This document shows, one piece after another, positions 1-9,607 of a stretch of DNA of 64,000 nucleotides. A model generated the notes under the pieces. It was not told the origin of the DNA. It saw nothing but the letters and a program-made list of their open reading frames with translations, and ran no database searches. Made by a program: the position numbers and the translations under genes. Source of the DNA: Candidatus Butyricimonas faecavium (GTDB lineage Bacteria; Bacteroidota; Bacteroidia; Bacteroidales; Marinifilaceae); NCBI GenBank assembly GCA_944321125.1, contig CALUKD010000004.1, forward strand, positions 1 through 64,000, in the 5' to 3' direction. Position 1 is the first letter of the stretch. Each line of letters starts with the position of its first letter.

Positions 1-2
1 TA

Positions 3-76
3 ACTTCGCAATTGTCATCGGACAGTTTTTTGGTAAGATAGTAAACAAACTGTCAGAACAAGTCTTGACTATTACA
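3..76. repeat. Left copy of a dispersed ~75-bp repeat
   Basis: Positions 37-76 match 10642-10681 with only a few differences (shared core ACTGTCAGAACAAGTCTTGA), and weaker similarity extends left to position 3 and 10610. In both copies a reading frame ends at the same aligned place (TAG at 39-41; TGA at 10640-10642), so these may be 3-prime ends plus downstream flank of two related decayed genes. No gene can be named. Confidence 0.6.
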
Positions 77-181
77 ATTTATGATTTACGATTTGTGATT
101 TAATTTAGGTGTTTTTGTTGAGAATACTTGTGCATGAACGAATTTTAACTTATCTTGGCTGTTGTGTTTAAAAATGCGTTT

Positions 182-1816
182 ATGAAAAAAATCAGTATTG
201 TTTCAATCGTAGTATTGTGTATTATTTTGTTTGGTGGATGTGCCAGCGAACCGAATCAGGAAGTGAATATTATTCCTCAACCTCAACAAGTAACAGTTAT
301 AGATGGTGGTTTTTATCTATCCCCGAAAACAGTGATTAACGTGGTTAAGGGGGCGGATGATTTGCAACCGGCTTGTACTTTTATGAGCACATTGGTTGAG
401 AAATCTTTCGGGAAGGCTTTGACCGTGGAGAACGGGGAGGCTAGGAAAAATGCGATTAATATTGTTGTCGATCCATCTATGAAAACGGATGCTTATGATT
501 TGACCGTGGGGAAGAATGCGATCAATATAAAAGGAGGAAGTTCGAAAGCTGTTTTCTATGCTATGCAGAGTTTACGGCAGATGATGCCTGTGGGCGTGGA
601 GAAAGGGGAGAAAATGGATCGGATTCGGATTCAAAATGTACAGATTCAAGATGAACCTCGGTTAGGGTACCGGGGGACAATGTTGGACGTGTGTCGTCAT
701 TTCTTCACGGTGGATGAGGTGAAGACTTTTATCGATATGTTGGCTTTGCATAAGTTGAGCGTGTTCCATTGGCATTTGACAGATGATCAGGGATGGCGTA
801 TCGAGATTAAAAAATACCCGGAACTCACGAAGATTGGAAGTCAACGAAAACAAACCGTGATTGGTAAAAATACTGGAAAATATGACGGTACTCCATACGG
901 ACCGTATTTTTTCACGCAAGAAGAGATTAAAGATGTTATTCGATATGCAGCCGATCGGTATATCACTATCATTCCGGAAATAGAGCTCCCCGGACATGCA
1001 CTTGCCGCATTGGCTACTTATCCGGAATTGGGATGTACGGGTGGACCTTATGAGGTGTGTCAGATGTGGGGCGTGTTTCCGGAAGTATTTTGCCCGGGTA
1101 ATGAGAAAACGTTTGAATTTTGGGAAGGCGTATTGGATGAGGTTGCGGAATTATTTCCCAGTGAGATTATTCATATCGGGGGAGACGAGTGTCCAAGGGA
1201 TGCTTGGAAAAAGTGTAAAAAATGTCAGGCCCGGATGAAACAGGAAAATATGAAAGAAGAAGGTGAACTACAAAATTATACCGTTCACCGGATCGAGGCG
1301 TATTTGAAAGAGAAGGGCAAGAGAATTATCGGTTGGGATGAAATATTGGAAGGTGATGTTTCCAAAACAGCGATTGTTATGTCGTGGAGAGGTAAGACGG
1401 GCGGTATTAAGGGGGCCAAGAGAGGGAACGAGGTGGTAATGGTACCGAATGATTATGCTTATTTTGATTACTATCAATCAAAAGATGTTGATAAAGAACC
1501 TTTTAGTATCGGTGGTTTTGTCGATGTAGCGAAAGTATACAGTTTGGATCCGACAGAGGGATTGACTGCCGAGGAAGGGAAGAAAATTATTGGGGTTCAA
1601 GCTAATTTGTGGGCAGAGTATATCACTACTTTTAGTCATGCTCAATATATGTTATTGCCGCGTATGGCCGCATTGGCAGAGGTGGCATGGACCCCGCAGG
1701 CAGATAGAGAGTATTCTAATTTCTTGAATCGGGCGAAGTTGTTGACTCAACGTTACGAGGCTTTGGGTTATAATTTCGCAAAACATATTCTACAAGAGTC
1801 AAAGTCTAATGAATAA
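182..1816 (+). CDS. Lipoprotein beta-N-acetylhexosaminidase (GH20)
   Basis: Removes terminal beta-linked GlcNAc/GalNAc from glycans, probably at the outer membrane or in the periplasm. The ATG at 182 is preferred over an upstream ATG at 155 because it gives a clean lipoprotein signal (MKKISIV start, then GGC lipobox Cys). A GH20b-like N-terminal domain precedes a (beta/alpha)8 barrel; HWHLTDDQGW and HIGGDECP are visible, with the catalytic Asp-Glu pair at about residues 335-336 and a C-terminal NLWAEY motif. The ~544-aa length is normal. Its stop overlaps the start of the beta-mannosidase gene by 8 bp, so the two are cotranscribed and probably act in sequence on N-glycan-like or mannose/GlcNAc-containing substrates. 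The substrate is inferred. Confidence 0.93.
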   Translation: MKKISIVSIVVLCIILFGGCASEPNQEVNIIPQPQQVTVIDGGFYLSPKTVINVVKGADDLQPACTFMSTLVEKSFGKALTVENGEARKNAINIVVDPSMKTDAYDLTVGKNAINIKGGSSKAVFYAMQSLRQMMPVGVEKGEKMDRIRIQNVQIQDEPRLGYRGTMLDVCRHFFTVDEVKTFIDMLALHKLSVFHWHLTDDQGWRIEIKKYPELTKIGSQRKQTVIGKNTGKYDGTPYGPYFFTQEEIKDVIRYAADRYITIIPEIELPGHALAALATYPELGCTGGPYEVCQMWGVFPEVFCPGNEKTFEFWEGVLDEVAELFPSEIIHIGGDECPRDAWKKCKKCQARMKQENMKEEGELQNYTVHRIEAYLKEKGKRIIGWDEILEGDVSKTAIVMSWRGKTGGIKGAKRGNEVVMVPNDYAYFDYYQSKDVDKEPFSIGGFVDVAKVYSLDPTEGLTAEEGKKIIGVQANLWAEYITTFSHAQYMLLPRMAALAEVAWTPQADREYSNFLNRAKLLTQRYEALGYNFAKHILQESKSNE

Positions 1817-4385
1817 AATAGTTTTGATGCTGTTTTTCGGTTGTATCACTTGGGGAATAATCGGGTGTTCAACCGAAAAAGAGGTTCGTACGGAATTGAA
1901 TTCCGGTTGGCAGTTCCGCCAAAGGGATTCAGGAACATGGTTACCTGCGACGGTACCCGGTACAGTACACACGGATTTGCTGGCCAACGGGAAGATTGAA
2001 GATCCTTTTTACCGGATGAATGAGTTGCAGTTGCAATGGATTGATAAGAAGGATTGGGAGTACCGGACAGAGTTCACGGTTTCGGAGGAAATAGGGGGAA
2101 AGGTCAATCAACGAATTACGTTCACGGGGCTAGATACTTACGCCGATGTTTATTTGAACGGAGAGAAATTAGGGTGTACGGATAACATGTTCCGGACGTG
2201 GAGATTTGATGTTGGGGGTAAACTAAAAGTTGGGCGTAACGAGTTACATATCGTATTTGTTTCCCCGACTCTTAAGGGGCGGGAAGAGATGGAACGTTAC
2301 GGTTTGAAGTTACCCGCGGATAATGACCAGAGTGTTCGGGGTGGTATGGGAGATGACCGGGTTAGCGTGTACACTCGTAAAGCTCCTTACCATTATGGTT
2401 GGGATTGGGGACCTCGTTTAGTGACTTCCGGTATTTGGCGTCCGGTGATATTGGAGGCTTGGAATGACGTGAAGGTGGAGGATGTGTTTATTCGTCAGCC
2501 TTCCGTGACAAAGGAAATGGCTCAGTTGGTTGCGGAGGTGTGCGTGAATTCGGATAAGCAACAGAATGTCACGATTGCGATTGTGAACGAGGGGAAAGTG
2601 TTGTTGCGGGAGCAAAAAGAATTGAAAAAGGGAAAGAATAAAATATCGATACCTTATACGATCCAGAATCCCCGTTTGTGGTGGAGTAACGGGTTAGGGG
2701 AACAGAACCTGTACGATTTCACGATTCAAGTGACTAGTGGGGGAGGTGTTGTGGCGGAAAAGAAGGTGACAACGGGATTACGGTCGTTGAAGTTAGTTCG
2801 ACAAAAGGATCAATGGGGAGAATCTTTTGGTTTCGAGTTGAATGGTGTACCCGTGTTTGCCAAGGGTGCTAATGCTATCCCGAACGACGTGTTCCTGCCT
2901 CGTGTGACCCGGGATTTGTACGAGAAAATGGTGTTGGATGCGGCGAATGCTAACATGAATATGATCAGAATATGGGGTGGTGGAATATACGAGGATGATG
3001 CCTTTTTTGAATTCTGTGATAAGTACGGGATCATGGTGTGGCAGGATTTCATGTTTGCCTGCGCTATGTATCCCGGGAATCGAGAGTTTTTGGATAACGT
3101 GCGTCAGGAGGCTATTGATAATGTTACTCGAATCCGGAATCATCCCAGTATCGCTTTGTGGTGTGGGAATAATGAAAACGCTTTGGCTTGGCGACACGGT
3201 GCGCCGGGGGGATGGGGATGGAAGAATGCTTTCACGAAGGAGGAACAGGATACAGTTTTCAAGGCTTACTATACAGTTTTTCACGAGATACTTCCTGACG
3301 TGGTGAAAGATTACACGGATGGGGATGATTATTGGCCTTCCTCGCCGATGTCAGGGCCAGAACCGGATCAGCATGGATTGGATGGGACTACTTCAGGAGA
3401 CCAGCATTACTGGGGGGTATGGCATGGTTTTCGACCATTGGAGAGTTTTGATGAGGTGACTACCCGTTTTTGCAGTGAATACGGTTTCCAGTCTTTTCCG
3501 GAGATGAGTACGATAGAAACGTACGCCCTGCCGGAAGATTATGATATAGAATCGGAGGTAATGAAATCGCACCAAAGGAGTTATATTGGTAACGGGCGTA
3601 TTCTGGATTATATGAAAATGTATTATCGGGTTCCGGAAGAGTTTGAACAATTTATTTACATGACCCACGTGTTGCAGGGACTTTCTACAAAGATGGGTAT
3701 CGAGGCACATCGTCGGAATATGCCATATTGTATGGGTTCTTTGGTTTGGCAGATCAATGATTGCTGGCCTGTTGCCAGTTGGTCGACAACGGATTATTAC
3801 CATAAGTGGAAAGCGGCTCATTACGTGATGCGGGATTGTTTTAAAGAGGTTATCATTGCTCCTAAATGGGAAGGGGATACCTTGGCAATTTATGCCGTGA
3901 GTGACAAATTGGAGGAGATTCAAGGAAAGTTGATTGTTGAGGTACTGGACTTTCAAGGAAATTCTATTTCCTTGACTGAAAAAGAGGTAAATGTAGCTGC
4001 AAATACTTCAACGGTTTTGTGGAAATTGAACCGGGAGTTGTTGCTTGTGGGAGGAACGGAGAAGGAAATGATGCTTGTGGTATGTTTACGACAAGGTGAT
4101 CGGGTTCTAGATGAAAAGAATGCTTATTTCGTGTATCATAAAAATATGAATTTGCCAGAGCCTCGTTTCTCCATTCAGGCAGGGGAGGAGAATGGTGAGA
4201 AATTTATTCGGGTTTCTTCGGATAAATTGGCTTGTAACGTCATGTTCTATATTCCGGGAATACCAACTTTCTTTTCGGATAATTATATAGATATAATTCC
4301 AAAAAGGAGTTATAAAATAAAGGTTGATGCGGATTTATCCCCCGCACAGATACAGGAGCGGATAAAGGTGCGCTATGTGCGTTAA
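1809..4385 (+). CDS. Lipoprotein beta-mannosidase (GH2)
   Basis: Hydrolyses terminal beta-D-mannose from mannooligosaccharides or the beta-Man of N-glycan cores. The 858-aa protein has a lipoprotein signal ending IIGCS, then the GH2 sugar-binding, immunoglobulin-like and TIM-barrel domains in the usual order. Diagnostic motifs are RIWGGGIYED, WQDFMFACAMYP, WCGNNEN (acid/base Glu near residue 456) and CSEYGFQS (nucleophile Glu near 557), all typical of the mannosidase branch of GH2. It overlaps the GH20 gene upstream by 8 bp, so translation is likely coupled. It converges on the beta-barrel gene at 4456 with a 70-bp gap in which no strong terminator is seen. Family assignment is firm; the natural substrate is inferred. 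Confidence 0.93.
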   Translation: MNKIVLMLFFGCITWGIIGCSTEKEVRTELNSGWQFRQRDSGTWLPATVPGTVHTDLLANGKIEDPFYRMNELQLQWIDKKDWEYRTEFTVSEEIGGKVNQRITFTGLDTYADVYLNGEKLGCTDNMFRTWRFDVGGKLKVGRNELHIVFVSPTLKGREEMERYGLKLPADNDQSVRGGMGDDRVSVYTRKAPYHYGWDWGPRLVTSGIWRPVILEAWNDVKVEDVFIRQPSVTKEMAQLVAEVCVNSDKQQNVTIAIVNEGKVLLREQKELKKGKNKISIPYTIQNPRLWWSNGLGEQNLYDFTIQVTSGGGVVAEKKVTTGLRSLKLVRQKDQWGESFGFELNGVPVFAKGANAIPNDVFLPRVTRDLYEKMVLDAANANMNMIRIWGGGIYEDDAFFEFCDKYGIMVWQDFMFACAMYPGNREFLDNVRQEAIDNVTRIRNHPSIALWCGNNENALAWRHGAPGGWGWKNAFTKEEQDTVFKAYYTVFHEILPDVVKDYTDGDDYWPSSPMSGPEPDQHGLDGTTSGDQHYWGVWHGFRPLESFDEVTTRFCSEYGFQSFPEMSTIETYALPEDYDIESEVMKSHQRSYIGNGRILDYMKMYYRVPEEFEQFIYMTHVLQGLSTKMGIEAHRRNMPYCMGSLVWQINDCWPVASWSTTDYYHKWKAAHYVMRDCFKEVIIAPKWEGDTLAIYAVSDKLEEIQGKLIVEVLDFQGNSISLTEKEVNVAANTSTVLWKLNRELLLVGGTEKEMMLVVCLRQGDRVLDEKNAYFVYHKNMNLPEPRFSIQAGEENGEKFIRVSSDKLACNVMFYIPGIPTFFSDNYIDIIPKRSYKIKVDADLSPAQIQERIKVRYVR

Positions 4386-4455
4386 GATTACGAATGGAGA
4401 GGTTCAAAATACGAAGATCTCGAACAATCTCAGAAATTAGGTTTTCATTAAATCT

Positions 4456-7275
4456 TTAAAAAAATCCGGGGGGAGGCGTTCCTTCCGGACCTCTTCCTTC
4501 TTTCTTTTTATTTATGGAGTTAAAGCGATAGGAAACTGTTAACATATAGTAATTTCGCTCATTTGTACTGTAGCTGGTTTGTGTGTACAGGTCTTGAATG
4601 CTGTAATTTAACAAGTTTCTTTGACGTAGAATGTCCATTGCTTTGAACCTGACTTGAAGCTGTTTTCTTTTCAAGAATTTTTTTCCGATTTCCATGTTTA
4701 GGAGGCTATTGGATTGGTTCACGTTTCCACCTTTTTTACTTAACGTGTAACTATATGAATAATCTCCGGCAAGGATAAATTCTTTCCAGAACACCCATTG
4801 GGCACTTGCGTTAACTGATTGAGAGAAAGAGCTGGAGCCTTCCGTGGTCGTACTTGTTGAACTGGTGTAGGAAGTGCGGGAAGATACGTTATAGTCCAAG
4901 TTCTCTGATATGTTACTATTAATGTTAAGACCGAATGATGCGTTATGGGAATTCGTCAAATTCTTTATATTGTCATAAATTGAAGGTGTTCGAGAATAAC
5001 TGTAAGATAAAGAAGGACTTAATCTTAATTTTAAAGATTTGATTTCGAAAGAATAACTGGAATTCATGGAAAGACTCCATTGTCCGTTCAAATTTACGGG
5101 CCGTGTGAGTCGTGCTCCCTGCAATATCTGGTAGCCGTTGATAACCGTGTCTTTTGAAATAAATTGTGTTGCTGTAGCAATATTGTTGAATGAATTCCGG
5201 AAACTGAGATTTACATTTAAGAAACTGAAATTCTCTTCGCTTATAATATTTCGGTTAAAGGATATCGAGGCCGATTGTGAGAATGTTTTTTTCAAATTAG
5301 GGTTTCCTGTTGAAATATTTAATTGGTCTCTTACATCAAGAATATCTTGTAATTGCTCGGCTCTGGGGGAATCTGTATTCCCGTTATAGTAAAAAGTCAT
5401 GGTTGATCTTTTGGATAAATTATAGCTGAAATTTACTTGAGGGGAAAGGTTCAGGTAATTATTTCTCACGTTAGAGTCCGGTGCATTCAAATATTCGTAT
5501 CTATTTTCTTCTCTTGACAGATTGATTGAGCCTCCGGCACTGAAATAGAATTTTTCTTGATTGTATCCATAACGGATGCCTAGGCTATTACTTGTTCTTA
5601 TGGTACTGGTTTTATTCGTTAATGCCGTGTCAATACCGATGATTTCCGTGAAAAGTGCGTCTTTGTATGACATGCTTTCTTTGTCAGAACTGTTCTTGTT
5701 GTAACTGAACGAGTAATTGAATGATAATCGGGCTTTTTCTGTTAACGGTTCTGAATAAGAAATAGAAGCCGTGTATGAATTTGATATACCTTCGGAGGTG
5801 TTAATAAGATTTCGTAACGTATCTCTTTTGTTTATAATACTGCTATCTTGTTGTGTATTATTGTTTTCGTTTTTGCTAATATTTATATTTCCGTTTAGTG
5901 TTAATGTTCGGCCTGTTTTCTGGAAGGCATGCATCCAAGAGAAATTTCCCCCGAAGGAGCGATTTTCACTGTGACTTTGATTCTTGCTATTCGTGATGTT
6001 TATCGTGTCGTTATCTTGAATATTGCTATTCATGTTTAATGATCGATTATCTGATTTACTATATGAAAAGGAAGGGGTGAAATAGAATCTGTTTTTCTTG
6101 TTCATGGAATAATTAAATCGGGTATTCACGTTATGGCTTGAACTTTCAGACCAAGAATGTGATTCTGAATTATAAATGTTGCTCTGGAAACTTTCAGAAG
6201 GGAAATATTCTTGAATACTGGAATTGGCAGAATAAGACTCACTGTTACTACCATTGTAACTCCCTCCGATATCAGTACCTTTGCTAAAAGTGTTGGCGAA
6301 GTCCACGGAATAATTTTTTCCTCGATTATTCCCACCTTTCCCGTGGTATTGTGCATTAGGAAGTTCGGAACCTTGATTGGTGTTACGTAGGCTTCCTTGT
6401 ATGGAGAATTTTTGCTTTTTGTTAAAAGCGTTAGCTGAAACGCCGAGGTTATAATTATTATCTTTAAATGAATCTTCTAGGTCTTCTGAAATGCCGTATC
6501 CGAGGTCGGCTTTACCGAATATTTTCAACTGGTTGGGATTTTTGGTTTCAATGTTTAGTGATCGGAATCTTTTTCCATCGTCATATCCTGAAAAATCGGC
6601 TTCTTCACTTTTTCCGTCAAACATCTTTATTTTGTTGATAAGACTGGCTGGAAGTGTTTGGAGTGCAGCCATAGGGTTACTAAGGAAATATTCGGTTCCG
6701 TCAATATAGATTTTCTTGACTTCTTCCCCGTTTGCCATTAATTTCCCATCAACGATTTGAAAACCGGGTAATTTTTTTAACAAGTCTTCCAATTCTGCGT
6801 CCTCCGGGACTTTCAATGCATTTGCATTGAATTCTGTTGTATCACCTTTCTGAATGATCAAAGGTGGTTTGGCCGTAATGACAACTTCTTCCAATACTTC
6901 TGGGAGTAATTTAATTATTCCGATACTTGTATCCGCTTTTACCAAATATTTTTTGCTTGTAGCTTGATAACCGACAAAAGAAGCGGTAATAACCAACTCT
7001 CCTGGAAGGAGGTCTTTTAAAATGAATTCTCCCATCGTGTTGGTTACAGTAGTCGGTTTTTTATCTTCTCCAACATAAATATGCGCACCCGGTAGAGTTT
7101 CCTCCTCAGTCTCTCCCGTTACGATACCTTTTAGCGTGTATTTGGTAACTTTTTTTTCAGGTATTATAGTTGTATCTTTTTTAATCGTGTCTTTTGTTTG
7201 TGTTTGGGCAAGCATTGTTATAGGTGTGACCAGCATGAACAAAAGAATGATTATTTTGTAGATATGAAGTTGCAT
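4456..7275 (-). CDS. TonB-receptor-like outer-membrane beta-barrel protein
   Basis: A 939-aa outer-membrane protein of the Bacteroidota type with a cleaved signal (ITMLAQ), a CarboxypepD_reg-like beta-sandwich at about 45-130 (LKGIVTGETEEETLPGAH), a plug-like stretch with the KLPGFQI and IYIDGTEYF motifs typical of this family, and a long Ser/Asn/Tyr-rich barrel. It ends SYRFNSINKKK followed by a Gly/Pro tail. Such proteins are often annotated as outer membrane beta-barrel or TonB-dependent receptors, but it lacks a SusD partner, so no substrate can be inferred. It may import a small ligand or have a structural role. It is read away from the PAP2 gene upstream on the same strand, 118 bp apart. 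Confidence 0.85.
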   Translation of the reverse strand: MQLHIYKIIILLFMLVTPITMLAQTQTKDTIKKDTTIIPEKKVTKYTLKGIVTGETEEETLPGAHIYVGEDKKPTTVTNTMGEFILKDLLPGELVITASFVGYQATSKKYLVKADTSIGIIKLLPEVLEEVVITAKPPLIIQKGDTTEFNANALKVPEDAELEDLLKKLPGFQIVDGKLMANGEEVKKIYIDGTEYFLSNPMAALQTLPASLINKIKMFDGKSEEADFSGYDDGKRFRSLNIETKNPNQLKIFGKADLGYGISEDLEDSFKDNNYNLGVSANAFNKKQKFSIQGSLRNTNQGSELPNAQYHGKGGNNRGKNYSVDFANTFSKGTDIGGSYNGSNSESYSANSSIQEYFPSESFQSNIYNSESHSWSESSSHNVNTRFNYSMNKKNRFYFTPSFSYSKSDNRSLNMNSNIQDNDTINITNSKNQSHSENRSFGGNFSWMHAFQKTGRTLTLNGNINISKNENNNTQQDSSIINKRDTLRNLINTSEGISNSYTASISYSEPLTEKARLSFNYSFSYNKNSSDKESMSYKDALFTEIIGIDTALTNKTSTIRTSNSLGIRYGYNQEKFYFSAGGSINLSREENRYEYLNAPDSNVRNNYLNLSPQVNFSYNLSKRSTMTFYYNGNTDSPRAEQLQDILDVRDQLNISTGNPNLKKTFSQSASISFNRNIISEENFSFLNVNLSFRNSFNNIATATQFISKDTVINGYQILQGARLTRPVNLNGQWSLSMNSSYSFEIKSLKLRLSPSLSYSYSRTPSIYDNIKNLTNSHNASFGLNINSNISENLDYNVSSRTSYTSSTSTTTEGSSSFSQSVNASAQWVFWKEFILAGDYSYSYTLSKKGGNVNQSNSLLNMEIGKKFLKRKQLQVRFKAMDILRQRNLLNYSIQDLYTQTSYSTNERNYYMLTVSYRFNSINKKKEGRGPEGTPPPGFF

Positions 7276-7392
7276 ATTATATGTTGTTGTTCTGATTTAA
7301 ACAAAAATAGACATATAATATGGATGTACCATGATAAAAAAAGGGTTTATGATTTCTTTAAATACTATTTTAACAAAATATTTAGAAGTTTG

Positions 7393-7953
7393 TTAGAAAA
7401 TGATACAAGCATGGATTCCAGGGTATTTTTGGAGTATGGTAGGCGTGAGTGTGATTCGTGTACGGCCATAGGGTTTGGTGAAAATATAAGAACTCCCGAT
7501 ACCTATTGCAGCACCACAAAGAATGTCCCACCAGTCGTGTTTATTGCAATAAGTCCGCCCCCAAGTGACATAAGTTGACAAAAGGTAAGCAGGAATGCCG
7601 AATTTCCAACCATATCGGCGTTGTAAAAAAGAAGCTCCTTGAAAAGTAATAGTTGCATGTCCTGAAGGAAAAGCATGATGGTCGCTTCCATCTGGGCGTT
7701 TTTTACGGATAGTATGTTTTAAGATATAACTTGTTCCAGCGGCCATGACTGCAGAGAATATAAGTTGCTTAGTTCCTTGATAATCTTTTTTCAATAGAGT
7801 GGTAGCCAAACAGAAGACTGGAGTTGCATAATATATAGCATCTCCAGAGATTTCGACAACCTTCTTTTGGGCGGAAACGTTCGTGATTAATAATGAAAGT
7901 AGCAAAAGTGATAGAGTAAATTGAGAAATAATTATTGGCAGTCCTCTTTTCAT
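7393..7953 (-). CDS. PAP2-superfamily phosphatase
   Basis: A 186-aa exported or membrane phosphatase. The three PAP2 signature blocks are present in order: KxxxxxxRP (KHTIRKKRP), PSGH (FPSGHAT) and GRxxxxxHxxxD (GRTYCNKHDWWD), giving an intact catalytic His/Arg set. A signal or anchor segment lies at residues 8-28. Substrates in this superfamily include undecaprenyl diphosphate, lipid A phosphate and phosphatidic acid; the sequence does not decide between them. It is read towards the beta-barrel gene (118 bp gap) and has the tRNA-Thr gene divergently upstream. Confidence 0.9.
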   Translation of the reverse strand: MKRGLPIIISQFTLSLLLLSLLITNVSAQKKVVEISGDAIYYATPVFCLATTLLKKDYQGTKQLIFSAVMAAGTSYILKHTIRKKRPDGSDHHAFPSGHATITFQGASFLQRRYGWKFGIPAYLLSTYVTWGRTYCNKHDWWDILCGAAIGIGSSYIFTKPYGRTRITLTPTILQKYPGIHACIIF

Positions 7954-8051
7954 CTTATTGATAATTAAAATATAGTCACAAATGTATGAAAAATGTACGG
8001 TTTTGAGTTGAAAAAATTTGATTTATCATTTCCAAATTACAAAAATAGTCG

Positions 8052-8059
8052 TACATTTG
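8052..8059 (+). promoter_or_regulatory. Candidate -7 element of the tRNA-Thr promoter
   Basis: TACATTTG fits the Bacteroidota primary sigma -7 consensus TAnnTTTG exactly and lies 11 bp upstream of the mature tRNA. A correctly spaced TTTG -33 box is not obvious; the nearest TTTG (8017) is too far away. Confidence 0.55.
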
Positions 8060-8070
8060 CACCCGTTATC

Positions 8071-8143
<73 letters not shown>

Positions 8144-8169
8144 CTACTGAAAATTAAGTAGTTAGCTAT

Positions 8170-8207
8170 AAAAAGAGGCCTTTTCGAAGAGATTAGGCCT
8201 CTTTTTT
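8170..8207 (+). terminator. Intrinsic terminator after tRNA-Thr
   Basis: AAAAAGAGGCC pairs with GGCCTCTTTTTT across a 15-nt loop and ends in a T run. The symmetric A/T flanks make it plausible in both directions. Confidence 0.85.
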
Positions 8208-8272
8208 CGTATAAAAAAGCATAGTTTTTTGTACTTTTATAAGGTTGTGTTACAGAATAGTTACAGAAAAAT

Positions 8273-9496
8273 ATGCCAACTTTTAGTATTTATATCGATA
8301 AGTCTTACGAGCGAAGTGATAAGAAATATGCTGTTTCAATTCGGGTTACCTAGGATAGGAAACATGCTTATTTAAAAACGGATTATTATGTGGTGCCACA
8401 ACAATTGAATAAGAGTTTTGAAGTAAAAGATAAGACTCTTTTGAAGTTGTTGCTGGAAAAAATGGAAAATTGCGAAGATCTTGTCGTTCGTGGTTTAGGA
8501 AATGACGTGAGTAATTATTCAGCTAAAGATATTGTAGAGTTTATAAAGAAAAAACAAAATGAGGTTGGTTGTATTGATTTTATTGTTTTTGCCGGGAAAC
8601 ATATCACTAAATTATTTGAGGTTGGAAGGGGAAAACGAGCAAAGCATATTCAAACGGCAATCAATGCCCTTGTTGATTTTTCCGGGAATGAATTGAATAT
8701 AATCAAGATCACGTCTAAATTTTTGGAATCTTTCGAAACGTTTTTGCGCTCGGAACGAACGATGATTCGGGTTAATCAATTCGGGCGTGAAGTGACGACT
8801 AAAAGAAAGCCCTTGACGGATACGGGTGTCCACGATTACATGGCGGATATTCGTGCAGTGTTTAACGAGGCCATTGATTTTTATAATGATGATGAGCTTG
8901 GTGATCCGGTGATCAAATATTACCCGTTTCGCAAGTTTGAAGTGGTATAGCCTAATCCCCCGAAGAAACGGAATATTTATCTTGAGAACTTCCGTAAAAT
9001 CATGAATATTGAAAACGAGTTGAGGCATCAGGAACTGGCCCGGGACGTTTTCATGCTTTCTTTTTTCCTTGTTGGGATGAATACCGTTGATATGTTTAAC
9101 GCACCTTATTCAAGTCGGAAGAATGGGAGAATCACTTATCAAAGAAGCAAGACTAAAGATAGGAGGGAAGATAATGCAGAAATATCAATAAAAATAGAGT
9201 CGGAGGCAGAGAGATTGATGAAAAAGTATGCCGATCCGGGTAAAGTTCGATTGTTTTCGTTCTATAAATTGTATGGTGATAGTTCGACTTTCAACGGGGC
9301 CGTAAATAAGGGGTTTAAGCGAGTTGTGCAAGAGGTTAATGAAAGTATCGAGAAAGAGATAAAAGAGGCTAAGAGTAAGCAAGAGAAGGAGGAATTACGG
9401 GTTTTTCTGATCCCGGAAGACACGAAGGCTTATTCTGTTCGGCATTCATGGGCCACGATAGTAAGAAACGTGTTAAATATCTCGAAGGATGCTTGA
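8273..9496 (+). pseudogene. Broken phage-type tyrosine recombinase (integrase)
   Basis: One reading frame of about 408 codons runs from ATG 8273 and is interrupted by two amber codons, TAG at 8351-8353 (where relatives have Trp, in VT-W-DRKHAYLK) and TAG at 8948-8950. The rest reads as a Bacteroidota site-specific integrase: an N-terminal arm-binding region, a core-binding domain, and a catalytic domain reaching AYSVRHSWATI, the box that contains catalytic Arg. The frame then stops at NISKDA, so the final His/Trp box and the nucleophilic Tyr are absent. It lies 66 bp after the tRNA terminator, the usual place for an integrase of an element using the tRNA gene as attachment site. Three lesions imply a dead relic rather than a sequencing error. 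Confidence 0.85.
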
Positions 9497-9564
9497 TTTG
9501 TTATTTCAAACAGGAGATTAAATAATATTTTGTACAGCCATAAATATTGGTTGTAGTATTTTGT

Positions 9565-9588
9565 AATGTAACTAAATTTAGTTACATT
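9565..9588. promoter_or_regulatory. Perfect 24-bp palindrome, likely HicB operator
   Basis: A perfectly symmetric 24-bp palindrome (half-site AATGTAACTAAA) ends 19 bp before the preferred hicA start at 9608 and 4 bp before the alternative ATG at 9593. Type II toxin-antitoxin operons are normally autorepressed through such operators, and HicB carries a ribbon-helix-helix domain. The position favours the 9608 start, because a promoter could then overlap the palindrome. Confidence 0.75.
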
Positions 9589-9607
9589 TGTAATGAGAAT
9601 AAAGAAC

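Noticed and set aside
8351..8950. Amber codon reassignment (TAG read as an amino acid) in the integrase region
   Set aside because: Only one gene shows it, its 3-prime end is truncated too, and no suppressor tRNA is visible; ordinary decay explains it.
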